The position numbers and the translations under genes were made by a program. The notes under the pieces are model-generated. The model made no database searches, was not told the DNA's origin, and worked only from the letters and a program-made list of their open reading frames with translations. From the NCBI RefSeq assembly GCF_024053505.1, contig NZ_JAMXQS010000005.1:1-64000 (forward strand): DNA of 64,000 nucleotides, in the 5' to 3' direction. The DNA is from Mesorhizobium liriopis. GTDB lineage: Bacteria; Pseudomonadota; Alphaproteobacteria; Rhizobiales; Rhizobiaceae. Shown here one piece after another: positions 8,829 to 17,665 of this stretch (the stretch's first letter is position 1; each line of letters opens with the position of its first letter).

Positions 8829-9953
8829 TCAGTTCGTGGTGATTTCGGAAAGCTTGACCGTGCGCCCCTCCGCGATCGAGCGGTATCCCGCTTCGACCAG
8901 CGCCATGGTCTCGACATTGTCGGCGACCGATAGTGCGGGAGGCTCGCCGGTCTTGATGGCGTGCTGGAGCTGTTCCATCACGCCGATAAAGGCGTGCGGG
9001 AACCACATCGTGTCCCATGTCGGCGTGACCCATTCCCCGCCGGTGGTTTCCGTCGAGGCATAGGAAAGCGTCGAGGCCTCCCCCGTCGGCCAGCCGATCG
9101 TGCCCTTGGCGACGCCCTTCGTGCCATCGACGCGCCAGCGAATGTGCTGGTCGTCCTTGTAGCCTTCCTGGCGCGGACCCGACCACACATCCTCGAGCGA
9201 CACGGCGAGCGCACCGGAAGCAAAGCGAAGCGTCGAAACGGTGATGCCGTCCGAATGCGCAAATGTGGTGCGCGGGTCCTGCCGCGTCTGGGTGGTGATT
9301 TCTGTGGGCTCGCCCAACAGGAAGCGCAGCACGTCGAGATGGTGCACGCTCATGTTGGAGAGCGTCAGCCGGTCATAGTCCTGCAGGAAAGGCTGCCAGT
9401 GCGGGATCGCATGCATGTCGATCTGCGCGAACACGATCTCGCCGAGCGCACCAGAGGTGATGATCTGCCTCAGCACGCGCATCGACTGGTCGTAGCGCAT
9501 GTTCTGGTTGACCGAGAGCACCTTGCCCGCGGCTTTGGCTTCGTCGCGCAGCTTGATGGCTTCCTCGAGCGAAAGCGCCAGCGGCTTCTGCGCGAGGATG
9601 CCCTTGATATGGGGCGCCTTCAGCGCCTTTCGGATCAGCTCCGGTTGCTGGTCCGGCGGATAGGCCAGGTCGATAATGTCGATGCTTTGGTCAGCGATCA
9701 GTGCTTCGGGCGTGCCGTGAACCGTGGGGATCCCCCAGCGCTCGGCGACCTTTTCCGCATTCGCACGCGTGCGTGAAGCGATGGCGCCGACCGTGAAGCC
9801 GGCTTGCTTGTAAGCCGCGAGATGGCACTCGGCCATGATCATGCCGGCCCCGATGGCGCCGATCCGGTATTCGTTGGTGCGAACCGTCACATCCGGCTCG
9901 AAACTTGTCTCCGCCATCTGACCCTCCCGCTTCATTACCGCCGCGACATTCAT
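8829..9953 (-). CDS. Gfo/Idh/MocA-family NAD(P)-dependent oxidoreductase
   Basis: A 374-residue dehydrogenase with an N-terminal Rossmann motif (IGAIGAGMIMAECHLAAY). The usual EKP motif appears as AQKPLAL, so its first residue is changed from E to Q. The C-terminal alpha/beta domain includes MSVHHLDVLRFLLGEP. Family members oxidise sugars or inositols. The start at 9953 overlaps the upstream ATPase stop (ATGA) and has a GGAGGGG site; an internal ATG at 9917 with a GGGAGGG site would shorten it by 12 residues and is a fair alternative. Together with the TIM-barrel isomerase it looks like the catabolic core of the operon. Confidence 0.83.
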   Translation of the reverse strand: MNVAAVMKREGQMAETSFEPDVTVRTNEYRIGAIGAGMIMAECHLAAYKQAGFTVGAIASRTRANAEKVAERWGIPTVHGTPEALIADQSIDIIDLAYPPDQQPELIRKALKAPHIKGILAQKPLALSLEEAIKLRDEAKAAGKVLSVNQNMRYDQSMRVLRQIITSGALGEIVFAQIDMHAIPHWQPFLQDYDRLTLSNMSVHHLDVLRFLLGEPTEITTQTRQDPRTTFAHSDGITVSTLRFASGALAVSLEDVWSGPRQEGYKDDQHIRWRVDGTKGVAKGTIGWPTGEASTLSYASTETTGGEWVTPTWDTMWFPHAFIGVMEQLQHAIKTGEPPALSVADNVETMALVEAGYRSIAEGRTVKLSEITTN

Positions 9954-11008
9954 CGAAGCGCCCCTCCGCCCTGACTGAAAAAGTGGATCTTGTTGGCATC
10001 GCAGGAGAGCGAAACCAGCGCGTCCGGCGCGATCGCCGGCTGGCCCCGCATGAGCGCGCGAAGCCGTGTTTCGCCAGCCGCCAATGTCACCACCGTTGTG
10101 CCGCCGAGCGGCTCGACCTCGAAGACGCGTGCCGGACGGCCGCTTGAGCCATCCATCCAGGGCGCAACCTTGAGGTCTTCGGGCCGCACGCCGATTTCGG
10201 TGGCGTCCGCCGGTGTTGCGGTATCCGGCAAACGGATCGTGCCCTCTGCTGCTTCCAGCACTCCGCTCCCACGCACCGAGCGCAGAACGTTCATCACCGG
10301 CGAGCCCAGAAGGCGGGCGACATAGGTGCTGGCGGGGCGGTCGTAGATTTCAGCAGGCGCGCCGATCTGGCGAATGGCGCCCGCTTCCAAGATGGCCATC
10401 CGGTCGGCGACCGACATCGCCTCTTCCTGATCGTGCGTCACGTAGATCAGCGTCTTGCCGAGCTCGCGCTGGATGCGCTTGAGCTCGACACGGGTTTCCT
10501 CGCGCAGGCGTGCGTCCAGCGCCGAGATCGGGTCGTCCATGAGATAGGCGGCCGGATCGCGGACCAGCGCACGCGCAATCGCCACGCGCTGCCGCTCGCC
10601 GCCCGACAGATGCGCGGGTGACTTGTGCAGGATGTGAGTGATGTGAAGTGCCTCGGCGACATCGGCCAGGCGCCGCTCGATCTGGGTGGCAGGCACCTTC
10701 CGCTCCACGAGCGGAAAGGCGACGTTCTCGCGCGCCGTCATGTGCGGAAAGAGCGCGAGGTTCTGGAACACCATCGCGACATTGCGGGCGGCCGGCGAAA
10801 CCGCATTGACGACGCGTCCGCCGATCAACACCTCGCCGCTATCGGGCGTTTCCAGCCCGAGGATCAGCCGCATGATGGTGGACTTGCCCGAAAGCGGGGG
10901 ACCGAAGAAGCAGAAGAACTCGTTGTCCTCGACGGTGAAGCTCGCATCGTCCACGGCGAGCGTGTCGCCATAGCGTTTGGAGACATTGCGGAACGCGATC
11001 TCGGCCAC
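9950..11008 (-). CDS. CUT1-type ABC ATPase, subunit with aspartate at the catalytic site
   Basis: A 352-residue UgpC/MalK-type ATPase with a C-terminal TOBE/MalK domain. Walker A is unusual (GPPLSGKS at 36-43 instead of GPSGCGKS). The signature LSGGE at 134-138 is canonical. Walker B reads YLMDDP, so the catalytic glutamate at 159 is aspartate. The next gene encodes a second, different ATPase whose defects are complementary, suggesting an obligate heterodimer. Paired ATPases are known in rhizobial GlpS/GlpT glycerol importers. Three bases separate it from the second ATPase gene. Confidence 0.87.
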   Translation of the reverse strand: MAEIAFRNVSKRYGDTLAVDDASFTVEDNEFFCFFGPPLSGKSTIMRLILGLETPDSGEVLIGGRVVNAVSPAARNVAMVFQNLALFPHMTARENVAFPLVERKVPATQIERRLADVAEALHITHILHKSPAHLSGGERQRVAIARALVRDPAAYLMDDPISALDARLREETRVELKRIQRELGKTLIYVTHDQEEAMSVADRMAILEAGAIRQIGAPAEIYDRPASTYVARLLGSPVMNVLRSVRGSGVLEAAEGTIRLPDTATPADATEIGVRPEDLKVAPWMDGSSGRPARVFEVEPLGGTTVVTLAAGETRLRALMRGQPAIAPDALVSLSCDANKIHFFSQGGGALR

Positions 11009-11011
11009 CGA

Positions 11012-12106
11012 TCACCCCTCCGCCATGACCGCGCGGCCACTGCCAGCGTCGAACACGCGGACCGACGCCGCATCGGGCACGAGCACCAGCGTTTCGCCGA
11101 CCACGGCGCCCGCATCGTTCTCGAACACCGCCTTCACGCTCCGCTCGCCCTCGCCCAGATGAACGATCGTTCGCGCGCCGATGCGCTCGACAAAAGAAAC
11201 AGGCATGGCGAGGCCGCGGCCGTCTACCGAGCGCGTCACCTGCTCCGGACGGAAACCGTAGAACACCTCTCCGTTCGAGCCGCGCAGTACAGCCGCGATC
11301 CCTTCGGGCAGCGGCGGCGAGATGCCGAGCGGGCCGAGATCGATCACCAATCCGCCATCGCTTTCTGCCGGGCGGCCGGGCAAAAGATTCATGCCGGGCG
11401 CGCCGATGAAGCGGGCCACGAAGAGGTTCGCCGGATTGTTGTAGACGTCGAGCGGCGCGCCGACCTGCTGGAGCACGCCATGGTCCATCACTGCGATACG
11501 GTCGGCCATGGTCATGGCTTCGAGCTGGTCGTGGGTCACATAGACCATGGTTTGTTTGAACTCGCGCTGGAGGTGCTTGAGTTCGGTGCGCATCACCGCG
11601 CGGAATGCCGCGTCCACATTCGACAGCGGCTCATCGAGCAGGAAGATCGCCGGCTCCATGATGGCCGACCGCCCTATCGCCACGCGCTGCAGGATGTTGA
11701 CCGACAGCCGGTTCGCTTTTCGGTGGAGCAGCGGCGTGAGCTGCAGGAGTTCGGCGACCGCGCCCACGCGCCGGTCGATCTCGCTTTTTGGCGCGCCGCG
11801 CATCCGAAGCCCATAGGACAGGTTCCCGCGCACCGTCATATGGGTGAAGATCGCGTAGTTCTGGAACACGAAGCCGACGCCGCGCCTGCCCATCGGCACG
11901 CCGGCCATGTCGCGGTCGCCAAACAGGATCTGACCCTCGCTCGGCTCTTCCATGCCGGCGATCATGTTCATGGTGGTGCTCTTGCCGCAGCCCGAGGGCC
12001 CGAGCAGCGCCATGAACTCGCCATCGGCGATATGAAGGTCCATGGTTCTCAGCGCGGTGAAGGGGCCGAAGCGCTTGACGAGGTTCTGGAGGTGGATCGC
12101 GCTCAT
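11012..12106 (-). CDS. CUT1-type ABC ATPase, subunit with degenerate signature motif
   Basis: A 364-residue UgpC/MalK-type ATPase. Walker A (GPSGCGKST at 36-44) and Walker B with its catalytic glutamate (FLLDE at 155-159) are intact. The signature that should read LSGGQ is LSVNI at 134-138, and I checked this against the nucleotide sequence. In an ABC dimer each nucleotide sits between one subunit's Walker motifs and the other's signature, so this protein paired with its neighbour would give one good and one degenerate site. The start at 12106 overlaps the permease stop (ATGA); a longer reading is in permease sequence. Confidence 0.87.
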   Translation of the reverse strand: MSAIHLQNLVKRFGPFTALRTMDLHIADGEFMALLGPSGCGKSTTMNMIAGMEEPSEGQILFGDRDMAGVPMGRRGVGFVFQNYAIFTHMTVRGNLSYGLRMRGAPKSEIDRRVGAVAELLQLTPLLHRKANRLSVNILQRVAIGRSAIMEPAIFLLDEPLSNVDAAFRAVMRTELKHLQREFKQTMVYVTHDQLEAMTMADRIAVMDHGVLQQVGAPLDVYNNPANLFVARFIGAPGMNLLPGRPAESDGGLVIDLGPLGISPPLPEGIAAVLRGSNGEVFYGFRPEQVTRSVDGRGLAMPVSFVERIGARTIVHLGEGERSVKAVFENDAGAVVGETLVLVPDAASVRVFDAGSGRAVMAEG

Positions 12107-13053
12107 GCCGCCAGCTCCCGCGCCTTTGCCATGCGCTTCATGGCGAACACCGCGACCACCGACAGGACGACCAGGATCGCCAGCGCGATGGCCGCGACAT
12201 AGCCCCAGATCAGGTCCTGCGTGGTGACCTTGTAGACATAGACGGAGATCGTCTCGGTCGCGACACCGGGTCCGCCGCCGGTCATGATGAAGAGCGTGTC
12301 GAAAATCTTGAAGTTCTCGATGACGCGGATCGCGAGCGCGATGATGATGATCGTCTTCATTTTGGGCAAGACGATCGTCGTGAAGCGCTGCCAGGCATTG
12401 GCGCCCAGCAGGGTCGCGGCCTTTATCTGGTCGTCCGGCACGCCGACGAGGCCGGCGAGCAGGATCAGGAACATCAGGGGTGTCCACTGCCAGATATCGG
12501 CGATGACCACCGCGATGAAGGCGAGCGTCGGGTCGGACAGCCAGGCGATGGCGACTGTCCGCCCCGTCAGGGCCGACAGGATGTCGTTCACCGGGCCGCC
12601 CGACTGGAACAGCATGAAGAACATGTAGCCCGCCACCGCCGGCACCACCATCATGGGCATGAGAAGGATGGAGTAGAAGACGCGCTTGCCGGGAAAGTCG
12701 TCGGCGAACAGGGTCGCGAGTGCGAGGCCCAGCAGGAATTCGGCGGGCACGCAGATCACCATCACGAGCGCGGTGCACCAAAGCGCGCTCCAGAAGCGGG
12801 TGTCGGCGGCAAGGTCGGAATAATTCGCGAAGGAATTCCAGAGCTCCCACGCATTCCACCACTCGACACCCGAAAGCGGCGCCCAGTCGGAGAGACTGAT
12901 ATAGAGCTGCATCAGAAGCGGAAACACGGCGATGAACAGCACGAGGATCTGCGCGGGCAGCGTCAGCCTGAAACCGAGGCGCGCGCTTTCGTTCTCGGGC
13001 TTATCGGCGGGAACCGCGGGCGCAAGCGTGGAGGGAAGCGTTGCCATCGTCAT
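12103..13053 (-). CDS. CUT1-type sugar ABC transporter permease (MalF/UgpA-like)
   Basis: A 316-residue permease with about six membrane segments and an EAA-like loop near residue 230 ([16 protein letters not shown]). The first segment, [20 protein letters not shown], follows a hydrophilic N-terminus. The start at 13053 overlaps the stop of the second permease gene by ATGA; larger readings extend into that gene. It should pair with the next permease as a heterodimeric channel energised by the two ATPases encoded downstream. Confidence 0.87.
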   Translation of the reverse strand: MTMATLPSTLAPAVPADKPENESARLGFRLTLPAQILVLFIAVFPLLMQLYISLSDWAPLSGVEWWNAWELWNSFANYSDLAADTRFWSALWCTALVMVICVPAEFLLGLALATLFADDFPGKRVFYSILLMPMMVVPAVAGYMFFMLFQSGGPVNDILSALTGRTVAIAWLSDPTLAFIAVVIADIWQWTPLMFLILLAGLVGVPDDQIKAATLLGANAWQRFTTIVLPKMKTIIIIALAIRVIENFKIFDTLFIMTGGGPGVATETISVYVYKVTTQDLIWGYVAAIALAILVVLSVVAVFAMKRMAKARELAA

Positions 13054-13910
13054 TGCTTCAGCGCTCCGAAGGTCAGCCCGCGCACGAGGTGACGCTGGAT
13101 GGCGATGCCCATGATCACGGGCGGCACGGCCGCAATCAGGCCGAGCGCTGCCTTCGCGCCGTAAAGCTGACCCGTCATCGAGGACGAGAGCGAGGCCATG
13201 TAAACCGGGATCGTCACCCATTCGCGTGTGGTGAGAAGAAGCGCGATCAGATAATCGGACCAGTTGAGGATGAAGACGAAGAGCGCCGCACTCGCCAGCG
13301 GCGCGCGCATCATGGGCAGCGTGATACGGGTGAAGACGCGCCAGCGCGAGCAGCCTTCGACCAATGCCGCTTCCTCGATCTCGCGCGGCATGTCGTCGAA
13401 AAAGGTCTTCATCAGCCAGAAGGCGAAGGGCAGCGTGACGATGCCGTAGATCAGCGCCAAGCCCCACCAGGTGTCGATCAGTCCGAGAAAAGCCCACATG
13501 ATCATCACGGGGATCATCACGGCCATCGGGGGAAAGAGGCGCAGCTGGATCAGTGCCAGCGGCAGGTTCTGGCCCGAGCCGAAGCGTGACAGGCCGTAAG
13601 CGGCCGCCGTCCCCGCCCCCATGGCGATGGCGGTGCCGAACACCGCCGACAGAAGCGAGGACAGGATCGGTTTGAGCGCCGTGCGGTCGAGCGCCACGAT
13701 AAGGTTCGAGGTGGATTCGCCGAAGATGAAGCGGAAATTGTTGAGCGTCGGCTCCTTGGGCCACCATGTCAGCTCGGCGCCGGTGGCCGACCATTCGCCG
13801 ATCGGCTTGAACGCCATCGACACCATCCAAAGGATCGGAACGAGCGTGATCGCCAGCGCCAGTAAGATGGCGGCATAGCGGAAAAGCTCGAAGGGAACGG
13901 ACCGTTTCAT
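13050..13910 (-). CDS. CUT1-type sugar ABC transporter permease (MalG/UgpE-like)
   Basis: A 286-residue inner-membrane permease with six likely helices and a clear EAA loop ([20 protein letters not shown]), the docking surface for the ATPases. The chosen ATG at 13910 ([12 protein letters not shown]) begins just before the first helix, as usual in the family. An ATG at 13949 would add 13 residues; neither start has a strong ribosome site. It is the second gene after the binding protein in transcription order. Confidence 0.86.
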   Translation of the reverse strand: MKRSVPFELFRYAAILLALAITLVPILWMVSMAFKPIGEWSATGAELTWWPKEPTLNNFRFIFGESTSNLIVALDRTALKPILSSLLSAVFGTAIAMGAGTAAAYGLSRFGSGQNLPLALIQLRLFPPMAVMIPVMIMWAFLGLIDTWWGLALIYGIVTLPFAFWLMKTFFDDMPREIEEAALVEGCSRWRVFTRITLPMMRAPLASAALFVFILNWSDYLIALLLTTREWVTIPVYMASLSSSMTGQLYGAKAALGLIAAVPPVIMGIAIQRHLVRGLTFGALKQ

Positions 13911-14012
13911 CTGGCAGCTTTGCTGGAGTGACGGAGGCTGGAGAGGCATGCTCGCCCAGCCTGCAACCGGAGCGTCACGCTCAAAGGTGCGCCGCTCCGC
14001 TGTGGCATGAGA

Positions 14013-15620
14013 TCAACCGATCGCGTCGGTGACCGTGGGCCAGGCTTCCTTGTTGCTCTTGATGGCATCGAGGATCTTTTCCTCGCCCGTTCGCCTCACG
14101 ATGCGCTTCCACTGCGTTTCGACGTCGGCCATCGCCTCTTCGGGCGTTTTCGCCTTGGTGAGCGCCGCGACGAGGTTTTCGTCGAGCGCATTGTGGAAGG
14201 CCGTGGCTCCTGGATAGTTGATGCTCGGCACCGTGCGGGCCACCGTCTCGCGCACCACGTCCATGTGGTAGGCATGGTAGGTTTCGCGCACCAGCGGGTC
14301 GGCGAAATCCGACAAGCGGAACGGGTCGAAATAGCCGCCGGGATTGGCGGTCATCCAGGCATAGATGCGCGCCGAACCCAGCCACTGCAGGAAGACGTAG
14401 CAGAGTTCGGGATTCTTGGCCTGCGAGGAGACGGAGGCCGACAGGTTGAGCCACAAGACCGAGCGGCTGATCAGCTTGCCGTCGACCTCGCGGCCCGGTG
14501 GCAGCATCGAACCGATCTTGCCGGTGACCTGGCTGTCCTTGTTGCCGGCATTGTCGAGGAACTTCGGCAGGTTGGAGAACGCGCAGGTGAGCGCCGCCCC
14601 GCCCTTCGCGAAGTTACCGTACTGTTCGGGCCAGCCCCATGAGATCGCATCGGGCGACTTGTAGGCGAGCGAGTCGACGTATTCCTTCGTGGCATTGATG
14701 CCGGCTTCGGAATTGATAAGCGGGCTGCCGTCATCGCCGAACAGGAACTGGTTCGGATTGCCCATCGAAACGAAGCGCTGGTACCAGTTGGTGTAACCCC
14801 AGCCTTGGTTGCGGATATCGGTGGAGCCGAGGAGCCCTTTGTCGGGTCGGTGGAAGAAAGCCGAGACCTCGTCGAGCTGCTTCCATGTCTTCGGCGGCGC
14901 CAGATCGTAGCCGTATTTGCCCTTGAAGGCCGTCTTCTCGGCCTCGTCGTTGAACAGGTCAGTGCGATAGACCCAGGTCTGGAAGTCGCCATCGAGGGAC
15001 ACGCCATAGGTCGAGCCGCGATATTGGTTGAGCAGCGATACGCCCTTCACACCATTGACATAGCCGGTCTCGGGTGCATCCCATTCGGGCTTGTGCTTGG
15101 CCACGAAGTCGTCGAGCTTCAGGATGCCGCCGGTTTCGGCGAGATCGCCCAGGCGATTCCATTCGACCGCATAGATGTCATAGGCCCCACCCTTGGTGGA
15201 GATGTCCTGCATCGTCTTGGTGAATTCTTGGCCGTTGGGAACGCCGACGATGTCGAGCGTGATGCCGGTTTCCTTTTCCCAAAGGTCCTTGATCGAAGGT
15301 GCGCCAGCCGGGAAAGGCTGGGTGAGCTGGCCGATCGAGCCGTCGGACAGGCCGAGCACGATGCGGTCGGCACCCGACGCCTTCAACGCCTTTGCGGCCT
15401 CGACCGCGCGCCCCTCGGGCGTGTCGGGACCGTATTGATAGCGCTCGGCTCCATTGAAACCGGTCGGCCCGCCGACCATGCCGGGCGCCAGCGCATCGGC
15501 GGCGAAAGCACGGCCGGGGCGGATGAAGCTGGGTGCAATTCCAATGGCTGCCGTCAGCGCAGCCGCGTTCCCCCCCGACGCCAGCAATTGGCGCCGCGAC
15601 AAGCGGATTAAGTCCGACAT
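14013..15620 (-). CDS. twin-arginine-exported CUT1 substrate-binding protein
   Basis: A 535-residue extracellular solute-binding protein with a twin-arginine signal (SRRQLLASGG at about 8-17, followed by a hydrophobic stretch ending AFA). Tat export implies that it folds before crossing the membrane. It is longer than typical sugar binders (about 420 residues), closer to the large GlpV-type proteins that also work with two ATPases. It is the first gene of the long minus-strand operon, about 100 bp from the first permease. The substrate is unknown. Confidence 0.85.
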   Translation of the reverse strand: MSDLIRLSRRQLLASGGNAAALTAAIGIAPSFIRPGRAFAADALAPGMVGGPTGFNGAERYQYGPDTPEGRAVEAAKALKASGADRIVLGLSDGSIGQLTQPFPAGAPSIKDLWEKETGITLDIVGVPNGQEFTKTMQDISTKGGAYDIYAVEWNRLGDLAETGGILKLDDFVAKHKPEWDAPETGYVNGVKGVSLLNQYRGSTYGVSLDGDFQTWVYRTDLFNDEAEKTAFKGKYGYDLAPPKTWKQLDEVSAFFHRPDKGLLGSTDIRNQGWGYTNWYQRFVSMGNPNQFLFGDDGSPLINSEAGINATKEYVDSLAYKSPDAISWGWPEQYGNFAKGGAALTCAFSNLPKFLDNAGNKDSQVTGKIGSMLPPGREVDGKLISRSVLWLNLSASVSSQAKNPELCYVFLQWLGSARIYAWMTANPGGYFDPFRLSDFADPLVRETYHAYHMDVVRETVARTVPSINYPGATAFHNALDENLVAALTKAKTPEEAMADVETQWKRIVRRTGEEKILDAIKSNKEAWPTVTDAIG

Positions 15621-15685
15621 CGATTTCCTCCCTCAAGAACGGCTCCTCAACCGCTCTCGGAGGGATAATGATGACACATCGCCGA

Positions 15686-15719
15686 TGATGTCAACATCAA
15701 TAAATATCATATTGCATCA
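15686..15719. promoter_or_regulatory. candidate operator in the divergent gap between ABC operon and LacI gene
   Basis: ACATCA at 15694, ATATCA at 15704 and GCATCA at 15714 repeat with exact 10-bp spacing. In addition TGATGT (15686-15691) and ACATCA (15694-15699) form an inverted pair with a 2-bp centre. The block lies in the 315-bp gap between the binding-protein gene (minus) and the LacI-type gene (plus), so one protein could control both. It resembles the block ahead of mocD at 3826-3873. Confidence 0.5.
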
Positions 15720-15935
15720 TTAACAGTCAGAATGGGCCATGTTTTGGCTTCCATCGTTGCCTCGAAGGGCGGCAGATCTCCGCCTTTCAACGCGCTCAGA
15801 TGTTCAAAACTCTTGTCTTTGCAGCTTTTGATTGTCGACGAGCTTGCATCACCCGCATTATGCAAGCCATCAGTTTACATCAGAACGGCATTGGCCTTGC
15901 GATTCGAGGGCGAGACCGGGATCGCAAAGGTTTCA

Positions 15936-16982
15936 ATGAGCAGGTGGGGTGAGAGGATTGTGCGCGCAACACTGACAGACGTTGCCCGGGAAGCTGGCGT
16001 GTCGGCCGCAACCGTCGATCGGGTACTTAACAACCGATCGGGCGTGCGCAGCCGCACGCGGGAAGTCGTGATCGAAACCGCCCAGCGTCTCGGCTACATC
16101 GCCGATGAAACACCGGGTTCGGTCCGCCCAACCTCCATGCCGACTGAAACCATCAGGCTCGACTTCGCCCTGCCTGCAGGCACCAATATCTTCATGCAGA
16201 CCCTTCGGGCTGAACTGGAAGAACAGGGCGCACAGCGCGAAGGGGTCGAGGTTCACGTCGAAGCCATCGAAGGCTTCGACCCCGCAGCACTCGCGCGAAC
16301 CCTGCAGGACCTCAAAGGCAAGACCCAGGGCGTGGGCGTCATCGCGCTCGACCACCCCGTGGTGCGCGAAGCCATCCGCGCGCTTTCGGCAAGCGGCGTC
16401 AAGGTCGTCACCATCGCCTCCGATATCCTGAACGTCCCACGCGCAGCCTATGTCGGCATCGACAACCGCGCGGCCGGCCGCCTCGCTGGCTATCTCGTCG
16501 ACCGCTTCGTCCGAACCCGCCCCGGCAAGGTCGCGCTGTTTGCCGGCTCGCTTGCCTATCGCGGCCATGAGGAGCGCGAAATGGGCTTCCGCCACATTCT
16601 CAACGAGGAAGCGCAAGGCCTGCGCATCGTCGAAATGCGCGAGATGCTGGACGACCGCGAAAAGGCCTACGCGGAAGCCTGTGCGCTTCTCGACCGCCAT
16701 CCGGATCTCGCCGCCATCTACAATGTCGGCGCCGGCAACAGCGGCATCGCGCGCGCCCTTCGCGAACGCAATCGCCAGCAGGAGGTGGTCTTCGTTGCGC
16801 ACGACCTGACCGACAGCACCAAGGCGCTTCTGCTTGATGGCACGCTCGATGCCGTCATCGACCAGAACCCCCGCGTCGAAGCCCGGGAGGCACTCAACAT
16901 CCTCATTCACGACATTCGCGGCCTGCCCTATGACGGCCACCCGCCCCGGCTCCAAGTCATATTCAAGGAGAATATACCGTGA
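15936..16982 (+). CDS. LacI-family transcriptional regulator
   Basis: A 348-residue repressor with an N-terminal LacI helix-turn-helix (TLTDVAREAGVSAATVDRVL, residues 12-31) and the hinge-helix RTREVV region. The C-terminal sugar-binding domain is of periplasmic binding protein type I, with AAYVGIDNRAAGRLAGYLVD and AIYNVGAGNSG as family markers. The ATG at 15936 has an AAAGG site; a GTG at 15960 is a possible later start. It is divergent from the catabolic operon and is the obvious candidate for binding the repeats at 15686-15719 and 3826-3873 in response to a pathway sugar. Confidence 0.88.
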   Translation: MSRWGERIVRATLTDVAREAGVSAATVDRVLNNRSGVRSRTREVVIETAQRLGYIADETPGSVRPTSMPTETIRLDFALPAGTNIFMQTLRAELEEQGAQREGVEVHVEAIEGFDPAALARTLQDLKGKTQGVGVIALDHPVVREAIRALSASGVKVVTIASDILNVPRAAYVGIDNRAAGRLAGYLVDRFVRTRPGKVALFAGSLAYRGHEEREMGFRHILNEEAQGLRIVEMREMLDDREKAYAEACALLDRHPDLAAIYNVGAGNSGIARALRERNRQQEVVFVAHDLTDSTKALLLDGTLDAVIDQNPRVEAREALNILIHDIRGLPYDGHPPRLQVIFKENIP

Positions 16983-17225
16983 TTGAACGACGGTGGCTGT
17001 TCATCGCGAAGATGGGCCTAGCCCGCATAAGGCACTACCAGTGAGACGCGCGGATCGAAGCAGTTCGATCGCTATCCGCTGCGCTGCGAACCTGCGGGAC
17101 CCTAAGTGCATCGATTTATTGCTCGCGAACTTCAAATTTTACAGTTTGAGGAAATCGAGTCGAAACCAAGCAATTTAGCCGATAATTTCGATATTATTGC
17201 TAGAACACCTCCAACAGGAGGCCCA

Positions 17226-17618
17226 ATGAAAAATACATCTCTGGTCGCATTCGCATCGACTCTGCTGTTAGGCATTCACTCCGCCCATGCGGAAGATTTC
17301 TCTTCAGCATATATTTCCCAGATTGATACCTCAAGCTTCAGTAGATCGGTGATTTCGACACAGGATATCATGAAGCCTGCCTTCGAAGTGACCTCCAGCC
17401 TCCGCGCCCTCACACCGAGCAGTGGCAATCTTGGGCTGGTCGATCAAGTCGGGGAGTTCAACGCTTCATCGATCATGCAGTCAGGGTCCGGCAATGTCGG
17501 CCTGATTCGGCAGATCGGCGCTTCGAACACCGCTTCGATTCAGCAATTCGGCATAGGTCACGCCGCAATGGTCGCACAACAGGGGCGCGGCAATGTTGCG
17601 ATGATCGTCCAGCATTAG
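17226..17618 (+). CDS. curlin-repeat protein, small (CsgB-like)
   Basis: A 130-residue secreted protein with a signal peptide ending HAHA-like (SAHA, about residue 22). Residues 60-130 hold about three curlin repeats with the Q-x-G-x-x-N pattern (VDQVGEFN, IRQIGASN, VAQQGRGN). The strong AACAGGAGGCCCA site fixes the start. It is the only curli gene here on the plus strand and converges on csgF. Its short size fits a minor or nucleating subunit. The non-repetitive N-terminal third (AYISQIDTSS) is unfamiliar. Confidence 0.78.
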   Translation: MKNTSLVAFASTLLLGIHSAHAEDFSSAYISQIDTSSFSRSVISTQDIMKPAFEVTSSLRALTPSSGNLGLVDQVGEFNASSIMQSGSGNVGLIRQIGASNTASIQQFGIGHAAMVAQQGRGNVAMIVQH

Positions 17619-17634
17619 ACGGACGACGACAAAA

Positions 17635-17664
17635 AAAATGGCCGGTTCGAGCCCGGCCATTTTT
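17635..17664. terminator. bidirectional rho-independent terminator
   Basis: A strong hairpin (ATGGCCGG, loop TTCGAGC, CCGGCCAT) is flanked by A-run and T-run. It lies between the converging small curlin gene and csgF, so it can stop transcription from both sides. Confidence 0.85.
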
Positions 17665-17665
17665 A

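Noticed and set aside
10625-12202. A 525-codon plus-strand open frame across the ATPase genes
   Set aside because: High-GC antisense shadow of two clear ABC ATPases. The His/Arg/Asp-rich translation has no family features.
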